Positions 13,959-19,374 of a stretch of DNA of 19,374 nucleotides are shown piece after piece; the stretch's first letter is position 1; every line of letters begins with the position of its first letter. The stretch spans positions 1-19,374 of the forward strand of contig CBDCFL010000009.1 of NCBI GenBank assembly GCA_965216135.1, in the 5' to 3' direction. Under the pieces are notes generated by a model. It saw only the letters and a list, made by a program, of their open reading frames with translations, was not told the DNA's origin and did no database searches. A program made the translations under genes and the position numbers. Origin of the DNA: CBDCFL01 sp965216135. Its GTDB lineage: Bacteria; Pseudomonadota; Alphaproteobacteria; Rhodobacterales; Rhodobacteraceae.

Positions 13959-15101
13959 TCAACCGCGGTTGGTCATCGCCATGGACTGTGCTTCTTCGCG
14001 CAGCGTGTCGCCAAATTCGCCCTCAAATCCGGCAATCAGCGCGAGAGTGTTCCTGCACCCATCTTCATCCAGCCAAAGCAGCGATTTCTTCAGAAAGGCG
14101 AATTTTTTTCGCCCGATCAGATAATCGGCCAGCGTATAGGCCATGCCCTGATGGGCGGTGACCGTTAGGATCAGTTTTTCGATCTGGCCCCGGGACAGTG
14201 TTTGCTGACCATCAGACTTGATCAGGTCTCTCCAATGAGCCGTTTTGTCCGAGGTCATGATAAAATTCATCCGCAAAAGTATTTCGTTCAGATCGGCATC
14301 GGACATCGCCGCAAGTGTTTGATCGAAATCTTCAAATTCGGTTGTCGCGGCATGGCTGAAATTGCCGTCAACCACCATCTTGCTCAGGCCCATTTCACCG
14401 CGCCGCACGGTAACGTCCTTGTTGTTTGACAAAAGATATTTCTGCCAGAACGACAAAAATTCCGGTGAATGCAAAAGCCGCCCCGAGACATTCCACGCAA
14501 ACGATGCGTAATGAAATTTTCGCGTTGATTTATCGACATGCCAGACAATATCTTCATAGTTTTCGGCCCGGGGCGGATCGACAGCGGTGTGCCATGAGGC
14601 TCCGGCAAAATCGACGCCCAGCGCCTCTGATGTGGCTAGCCAGTCCTCGGCCCCTGGCAACGGAAACCAGCAGCTGTCATTAAACAAAACAAGCCGTTCG
14701 ATGTCATCCAGGACCGGCGCAAGCGCCAGAATTCCATCCCTGTAGCCGCCGAAATCATAGCCGAGGTTGGGGCGCTCAAGATAATGCCACGCCAGGTTCT
14801 GGACCCGTTGGGCGTCGGATTTCGACAGCCGCAGATTGGAAATGACAAACGGCGCGTAGCCGGACGTAACCATATATTCAAGCGCGTGAATATGGGACTT
14901 TTGCAGACCGCGGCTTGGGTAGATCAGATAAATCGCGATCCGCGTGCGTCCGTCCAGCGGATTGGTCGTGCGCCTGCCCGACGGCCGCGCTGTCATATCC
15001 GTGACCAGCGTGATCACAATATCATACAGCACCGCGAACGGATAACGGATTTGCCGGCCAATGCGCCGCAATTCGCGTTTAATCTTCCACCAGGAGGGCA
15101 T
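13959..15101 (-). CDS. Rhamnan synthesis protein F (RgpF) family protein
   Basis: The 380-residue protein belongs to the RgpF family, linked to surface polysaccharide assembly and often fused to or next to glycosyltransferases. Characteristic blocks are AIYLIYPSRGLQKSHIHAL (about residues 56-74), ERPNLGYDFGGYRDG (about 109-123), LVLFNDSCWFPL (about 137-148), and RRGEMGLSKMV further on. The N-terminus WWKIKRELRRIGRQ is basic. It is a paralogue of the gene at 15276-16361, transcribed in the opposite direction. No signal peptide is clear. The sugar or acceptor is unknown. The start has no strong Shine-Dalgarno. Confidence 0.82.
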   Translation of the reverse strand: MPSWWKIKRELRRIGRQIRYPFAVLYDIVITLVTDMTARPSGRRTTNPLDGRTRIAIYLIYPSRGLQKSHIHALEYMVTSGYAPFVISNLRLSKSDAQRVQNLAWHYLERPNLGYDFGGYRDGILALAPVLDDIERLVLFNDSCWFPLPGAEDWLATSEALGVDFAGASWHTAVDPPRAENYEDIVWHVDKSTRKFHYASFAWNVSGRLLHSPEFLSFWQKYLLSNNKDVTVRRGEMGLSKMVVDGNFSHAATTEFEDFDQTLAAMSDADLNEILLRMNFIMTSDKTAHWRDLIKSDGQQTLSRGQIEKLILTVTAHQGMAYTLADYLIGRKKFAFLKKSLLWLDEDGCRNTLALIAGFEGEFGDTLREEAQSMAMTNRG

Positions 15102-15275
15102 GTGCGGATTTCAATTGTAACTCATATATTCTAAGGCGTATCGCCTATGAACCGGAACCGGTCAACTGTAATGGCGGTGTCCAATCTTGCGATTGACACG
15201 GGCCGGTCGGCAAAGATTTCGCCGGCGGCGATCCGGCGCTGACAAATCAATTTGACGCTGTGGAGGCGCGGGCAC
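15102..15275. promoter_or_regulatory. Divergent promoter region between two RgpF paralogues
   Basis: This 174-bp gap must hold the start signals for both divergent genes. The part near 15102-15140 is AT-rich, as expected for a promoter. No clean -35/-10 pair could be chosen by eye. Confidence 0.4.
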
Positions 15276-16361
15276 TTGCCATCACCATGGACCTGGAAAT
15301 TATCGCGCGAATTGCGCCGTTTGGGGACCAAGGTGTTGGCCATCATGAGCGCCCCGGCAAACCGTTCCCAAACCCGGATTTACGAAAATGCCCGCGCCAG
15401 CAAGGTGAATATCACTAAAACGTCGCACGCCTTCGGCAAAAGCGTTGCGGTTCTTGTGCTCTATCAACCGGGTGGCCTTGCCCAATCGGTATACAGCACC
15501 TGCGCGCACCTCAGATCGGTCGGCTATTCAATCCTGGTCGTGTCAAATGCGCCACTTTCCGGATCGGATCGCGACCATCTGGCCGCCTATGCCTCGGCCA
15601 TCCTGGAGCGGCCAAATATCGGCTATGATTTCGGCGCCTATCGAGACGCGGTCTTTTATCTGATCGACCAGCGGATAGATCTCGAAAACCTTGTTCTCAT
15701 GAACGACAGCATCTGGTTTCCGCTGTTTTCTGATTGCGAACTGATTGATCGTCTGCGCGGGCTTAACGCCGATTTCGCCGGTCCGGTCTATTATCGCCAT
15801 TCGCGGAAATCAGACAAAGATTACATCCAAAGCTACATAATGTATTTTCGCGGGGCTTTGCTCGCTGATCACCGATTTGCGCGGTTCTGGCGCGACTTTG
15901 AACTGTCCAATGACAAATCCGTGGTTGTGCGCCGGGGCGAGCGCGGATTGTCGCAATTCATGCGGGCAGAGGGTTATTCGGTGGACGCGCTCTTTTCCAG
16001 AGAAACGTTGCGCGCGGCTTATGTGGATCTTTCAGACGCAGAGCTGGAGCAGGTTCTTGCATATGAGCGTCATTTGAACCCGCGCGCGGCGACAGGGGTC
16101 AGCAAATTGCTGGCACTGGACCGAGCTCAGGGCTGGCGCGAACGGGCCCTGCGTTTCGTGTCCGGACCTGATTGGACTAATTTCGTGCCGACAGGCCACC
16201 CGATTGTCACTGTCGGGCATTTGGCGGTGCCGTTTGCAAAAAAGGACCGAAACCACAATTACCGTGCGTGGCGCGCCGAATTTCTGAAGTTGTACGACGC
16301 CAAAAAAATGGACGGTCTGGACGCCGCAATCGTTGCCGAAATCCAGGATTGGGACAAGTAA
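15276..16361 (+). CDS. Rhamnan synthesis protein F (RgpF) family protein, likely TTG start
   Basis: The protein is about 361 residues and has the same blocks as its divergent neighbour: VLVLYQPGGLAQSVYSTCAHL, ERPNIGYDFGAYRDA, LVLMNDSIWFPL and RRGERGLSQFM. A TTG at 15276 is proposed as the start. It lies nine bases after GGAGG (15262-15266) and gives MPSPWTWKLSRELRRLG, which lines up with MPSWWKIKRELRRIG of the paralogue. The first ATG of the frame, at 15345, would cut this matching end away. A TTG at 15252 is also open but has no ribosome site. The function is as for the paralogue: polysaccharide or glycan assembly, substrate unknown. Confidence 0.82.
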   Translation: MPSPWTWKLSRELRRLGTKVLAIMSAPANRSQTRIYENARASKVNITKTSHAFGKSVAVLVLYQPGGLAQSVYSTCAHLRSVGYSILVVSNAPLSGSDRDHLAAYASAILERPNIGYDFGAYRDAVFYLIDQRIDLENLVLMNDSIWFPLFSDCELIDRLRGLNADFAGPVYYRHSRKSDKDYIQSYIMYFRGALLADHRFARFWRDFELSNDKSVVVRRGERGLSQFMRAEGYSVDALFSRETLRAAYVDLSDAELEQVLAYERHLNPRAATGVSKLLALDRAQGWRERALRFVSGPDWTNFVPTGHPIVTVGHLAVPFAKKDRNHNYRAWRAEFLKLYDAKKMDGLDAAIVAEIQDWDK

Positions 16362-16419
16362 GGCGCAATCAGCGACCGGGATGATCGGGCGGGTGCGGAC
16401 ATGAGCATCGACCAAACGC

Positions 16420-16446
16420 AAAAAGCCCCGGTGCTTCCACCGGGGC
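16420..16446 (-). terminator. Rho-independent terminator of pnp
   Basis: On the minus strand GCCCCGGTG-GAAG-CACCGGGGC forms a perfect 9-bp GC stem followed by TTTTTG. It lies about 30 bp after the pnp stop. On the plus strand it has no T-run, so it serves pnp rather than the convergent RgpF-type gene. Confidence 0.92.
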
Positions 16447-16474
16447 CTTCCATCTAACAAGAAATGGCACCGGT

Positions 16475-18610
16475 TTACTCCGCGCCCTCTTTCTCGCGCT
16501 TCACTTCTTCGCCCGTCGCCTGATCAACCATCTTCATCGCCAGCCGCACCTTGCCGCGGTCGTCGAAGCCGAGCAGCTTGACCCAAACCTCCTGACCCTC
16601 CTTCAGCACATCGGATGGATGGTTCAGGCGGCGGTTTTCGATCTGGCTGACATGCACCAGCCCGTCTCGCTTGCCGAAGAAGTTCACGAAAGCGCCGAAA
16701 TCGACGATCTTGACCACCGTGCCTTTATAGATCACGCCTTCTTCCGGCTCGGCGACGATCGCGTGGATCATGTCATAGGCCTTCTTGATTGCTTCGCCAT
16801 TGGGCGAGGCGATCTTGATCACGCCGTCATCGTTGATATCCACCTTTGCACCCGAAACCTCGACGATCTCGCGGATCACCTTGCCGCCCGAGCCGATCAC
16901 TTCACGGATCTTGTCGGTCGGCACCTGCATGGTTTCGATGCGCGGCGCGTGGACGGAAAAATCACCGGCACCAGACAGCGCCTTGTTCATTTCGCCCAGA
17001 ATATGCAGACGCGCATCCTTGGCCTGCGCCAGGGCTTTCTCCATGATCTCCGGCGTGATGCCGGCGACCTTGATGTCCATCTGCAGGCTGGTGATGCCGT
17101 TCTCGGTGCCCGCGACCTTGAAATCCATGTCGCCGAGGTGATCCTCATCACCCAGAATATCGGTCAGGATGGCGTAATCGCCGCTGTCTTCGAGGATCAG
17201 CCCCATCGCCACACCGGCTACCGCCGATTTCAGTGGCACGCCCGCGTCCATCATGCTGAGCGAACCACCGCAGACCGAGGCCATCGAAGATGACCCGTTG
17301 CTTTCGGTGATCTCGGAAACCAGCCGCACCGTATAGGGAAAATCGGTCGCCGCGGGCAGAACCGCCTGCAACGCGCGCCAGGCCAGCTTGCCGTGGCCGA
17401 TCTCGCGCCGACTGGTAAAGCCAAAGCGGCCAACTTCGCCGACCGAGTAGGGCGGGAAGTTGTAATGCAGCATGAAATTCGACTTATACATGCCCTGCAG
17501 GGCGTCGATCATCTGCTCATCCTCGCCGGTGCCCAGAGTCGTCACAACCAGCCCTTGCGTTTCTCCGCGGGTGAATAATGCCGAACCATGCGTGCGCGGC
17601 AAGAGCCCGGTTTCACAAGAGATCGGGCGCACCGTGGTGGTATCGCGCCCGTCGATGCGTTTGCCGGTTTTCACCACATCGCCGCGCAGGATCGAAGCTT
17701 CCAGTTTTTTCAACGCCGAGCCGAGGTTCTCGTCCTCAAGCTGTTCCTCTGACAGCGCCGCTTTGATCACCTCGCGCGCCGCGCCGACCGCAGCCGTACG
17801 TTCCTGCTTGTCGGAGATGGCAAAAGCCTTGCGCATCGCCTTATCGCCAGCCTTGGCGACCGCCTTGGACAAATCAGAATAATCGGCGGGTTGATAATCA
17901 AACGGCTCTTTGGCCGCATCTTCGGCCAGCGCGATAATCAGGTCGATGACCGGCTGCATCTGGGCATGGGCAAAGGTCACAGCACCCAGCATTTCGGCCT
18001 CGGACAGCTCGTAAGCCTCCGATTCCACCATCATCACCGCGTCTTTGGTGCCAGCGACGACCAGATCAAGCCGCTGGTCGGGATTGTTGCGCAGCCCGTG
18101 CATGTCATCGACTGTCGGGTTCAGCACATATTCGCCTTCGCTGAAACCGACGCGCGCACAGGCAATCGGGCCCATGAACGGCGCACCGGAAATGGTCAGC
18201 GCGGCAGAGGCGGCGATCATCGCCAAGACGTCCGGATCATTGATCAGATCGTGGCTCAGCACCGTGCAGATCACCAGAACCTCGTTCTTAAAGCCCGGCA
18301 CGAACAACGGCCGGATCGGCCGGTCGATCAGGCGGGATGTCAGCGTTTCCTTTTCGGTCGGCCGCGCCTCGCGCTTGAAAAAGCCGCCCGGCACTTTACC
18401 GGCGGCATAGTATTTCTCGTTGTAATGCACCGTCAGCGGGAAGAAATCCTGCCCCGGTTTTTGCGTCCTGGCGAATGTCACATTCGCCATCACCGATGTT
18501 TCGCCCAAAGTGGCGACGACCGAGCCGTCGGCCTGGCGGGCAACCTTGCCGGTTTCCAGTGTCAGCGTTTCATCGCCCCACTGCATGGACTTTGTGGTTA
18601 TATTAAACAT
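16475..18610 (-). CDS. pnp: Polynucleotide phosphorylase (PNPase)
   Basis: The protein is 711 residues from the ATG at 18610, which follows CAGGAAACG. It is a 3'-5' exoribonuclease that degrades RNA with phosphate and, in many bacteria, acts in the degradosome. Two RNase PH domains are present: the first with FFPLTVHYNEKYYAAGKVPGGFFKRE, the second with HGSALFTRGETQ and the metal-binding aspartates of TDILGDEDHLGDMDFK. A KH domain with IGSGGKVIREI and an S1 domain with GTVVKIVDFGAFVNF end the protein. An ORF start at 18634 adds eight residues but lacks support. The leader is rich in hairpins, and rpsO is not found upstream within the window. Confidence 0.97.
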   Translation of the reverse strand: MFNITTKSMQWGDETLTLETGKVARQADGSVVATLGETSVMANVTFARTQKPGQDFFPLTVHYNEKYYAAGKVPGGFFKREARPTEKETLTSRLIDRPIRPLFVPGFKNEVLVICTVLSHDLINDPDVLAMIAASAALTISGAPFMGPIACARVGFSEGEYVLNPTVDDMHGLRNNPDQRLDLVVAGTKDAVMMVESEAYELSEAEMLGAVTFAHAQMQPVIDLIIALAEDAAKEPFDYQPADYSDLSKAVAKAGDKAMRKAFAISDKQERTAAVGAAREVIKAALSEEQLEDENLGSALKKLEASILRGDVVKTGKRIDGRDTTTVRPISCETGLLPRTHGSALFTRGETQGLVVTTLGTGEDEQMIDALQGMYKSNFMLHYNFPPYSVGEVGRFGFTSRREIGHGKLAWRALQAVLPAATDFPYTVRLVSEITESNGSSSMASVCGGSLSMMDAGVPLKSAVAGVAMGLILEDSGDYAILTDILGDEDHLGDMDFKVAGTENGITSLQMDIKVAGITPEIMEKALAQAKDARLHILGEMNKALSGAGDFSVHAPRIETMQVPTDKIREVIGSGGKVIREIVEVSGAKVDINDDGVIKIASPNGEAIKKAYDMIHAIVAEPEEGVIYKGTVVKIVDFGAFVNFFGKRDGLVHVSQIENRRLNHPSDVLKEGQEVWVKLLGFDDRGKVRLAMKMVDQATGEEVKREKEGAE

Positions 18611-18635
18611 GTATCGTTTCCTGTTTGCGGGCACT

Positions 18636-18727
18636 CCCGACCCCTGTCGGGTCCCGCATGTTTCATGGCGGCCCCATTGCCGCCGACCCCTGAATTATCC
18701 ATTTAGGGGTGCCGGGGTCAGGGCACC
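18636..18727 (-). promoter_or_regulatory. Hairpin-rich 5' leader of pnp with competing stems
   Basis: Stems seen by pairing: CCCGAC-CCCT-GTCGGG (18636-18651), GGCGG with CCGCC (18667-18684), a 10-position stem ACCCCTGAAT/ATTTAGGGGT with one mismatched or wobble position (18686-18710), and GGTGCC/GGCACC (18708-18727). The last two share bases 18708-18710 and cannot both form fully. In E. coli the pnp leader is folded and cut by RNase III for autoregulation. A similar role here is inferred from position. Confidence 0.5.
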
Positions 18728-18801
18728 ACATCTTCGGATGGCGCGCGTTTAGCGGATAATGGGGGGGATGGGAAGAGGGGAGTGCTTGTCGCAAAACACA
18801 A

Positions 18802-18864
18802 GGGCCGCGCCTGACCTTGGGAGGGCGCAAAACGCCTTCCCGGGTGGAAGGTCAGGCGCGGCCC
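18802..18864. terminator. Long strong hairpin between pnp and the right-edge gene
   Basis: The arms 18802-18818 and 18848-18864 are perfect 17-bp inverted repeats. Inside, 18819-18827 and 18833-18841 pair with one mismatch around loop CAAAA. On the minus strand the hairpin is followed by TTGTGTTTTGCG. It may be a terminator of a gene once upstream of pnp on the minus strand, or an RNase III site in the pnp leader. No minus-strand gene upstream remains in the window. Confidence 0.55.
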
Positions 18865-18985
18865 GTTACAAGTACGCGCCAAGGGTGAGGTCAGTGGAAT
18901 CATCATTTGCAAAACAAGAAGATCGGGTGCCTTGTGAAATTATCCTTACGACGAGTGAAGTCCAAAATGGATAGAAAGAAGTAAA

Positions 18986-19374
18986 ATGGAACAAAGTGAT
19001 AAACTAAAACCTTCGATTGTGGATCGGAAATCCTTGCCGGAAAAATATCCCACGCACTTGCATTCGGCAAAGTTTTGGGAACAACTTGGAAGAACAATAG
19101 CAACCTATGGGTTGCTTGAAGAAGTACTGGGCAGAGCCATTTTCGCCTTCACTGGCACCCGGCGGTATTCAAATGACGAAGTCGAAGACGTCTACCGCGA
19201 TTGGTTGGCGCAGTTGGAAAGGGCGCTAACTGATGCGCTCTGGAATTTGATTGAATCTTACGGAAAAGCGGTAAGAGATAACCCAGACTCTAAGTTCGAC
19301 AACATAAACGATTTTGTTGATGTGATGAAGAAAGCAGCGGTTTGGCGAAACGCGTTATGTCACGGTTCATGGCG
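18986..19374 (+). CDS. Unknown protein with HEPN-like R-N-x3-H motif (3' end outside window)
   Basis: The frame opens with an ATG at 18986 and is still open at the right edge: 129 codons seen. The purine-rich GAAAGAAG just upstream may serve as ribosome site. The product is helical and charged. Residues about 34-56 (LGRTIATYGLLEEVLGRAIFAF) resemble the first helix of HEPN-type all-alpha proteins. WRNALCHGSW at about 120-129 fits the R-x4-H motif of HEPN ribonucleases, with Asn in the second position as usual. The base composition is visibly more AT-rich than pnp or the other neighbours, which suggests transfer. HEPN proteins are often toxins or defence nucleases. Without the C-terminus the family is not certain, and no antitoxin is seen before it. 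Confidence 0.6.
   Translation, partial: MEQSDKLKPSIVDRKSLPEKYPTHLHSAKFWEQLGRTIATYGLLEEVLGRAIFAFTGTRRYSNDEVEDVYRDWLAQLERALTDALWNLIESYGKAVRDNPDSKFDNINDFVDVMKKAAVWRNALCHGSW

Noticed and set aside
16619..18706. Long plus-strand frames over pnp
   Set aside because: These are shadow frames of a strongly conserved gene.
18903..19103. Minus-strand 66-codon frame that might be a remnant upstream of pnp
   Set aside because: It shows no resemblance to ribosomal protein S15 and overlaps the better-supported plus-strand gene.

Overview
The window is high-GC DNA with the gene content and codon use of an alphaproteobacterium, most likely a member of the Rhodobacteraceae (Roseobacter-type). This is inferred from the housekeeping genes and insertion sequence types; no marker gene was compared.

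Left chromosomal part (1-4077): the N-terminal part of a UbiH/VisC-type FAD hydroxylase on the minus strand; a divergent amidase-signature hydrolase; and a gamma-glutamyltransferase-family Ntn hydrolase converging on the amidase. The two hydrolase genes meet at a 165-bp imperfect palindrome that looks like a MITE or a large bidirectional hairpin. About 570 bp without a recognisable gene follow.

Mobile island (4078-11636): the whole 7.5 kb is one IS1595-family transposon filled by later insertions. Perfect 22-bp terminal inverted repeats (4086-4107 and 11607-11628) are flanked by the same 8-bp target duplication, TTATGTTT. The element has a frameshifted IS1595 transposase and a minus-strand passenger set of three small genes (A, B, C). 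B is a stand-alone GIY-YIG nuclease. An IS630 element sits in gene C, an IS256 element in gene A, and an IS1202-family (ISNCY-type) element lies 15 bp from the right end. A second IS1595-family element (ISXO2-like) sits inside the IS1202-family element with its own 8-bp duplication. Removing the four insertions leaves a transposon of about 2.4 kb. Gene C then becomes a complete 77-codon frame.

Right chromosomal part (11637-19374): a partner-switching pair (RsbW-like ATPase and STAS anti-anti-sigma protein) on the minus strand; divergent msrC (free methionine-R-sulfoxide reductase) and an RluA-type pseudouridine synthase; two paralogous RgpF/rhamnan-synthesis-F proteins transcribed divergently from a 174-bp gap; and pnp (polynucleotide phosphorylase) on the minus strand, with a clear terminator and a hairpin-rich leader. 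rpsO, often found just upstream of pnp, is not within about 760 bp. That space holds a strong orphan hairpin and an AT-rich gene that runs off the right edge and carries an R-x4-H motif like HEPN ribonucleases.

The most notable item is the IS1595-family transposon with its GIY-YIG passenger genes, including repeated gene-leader modules, and the layered insertion history that can be read from the duplications.
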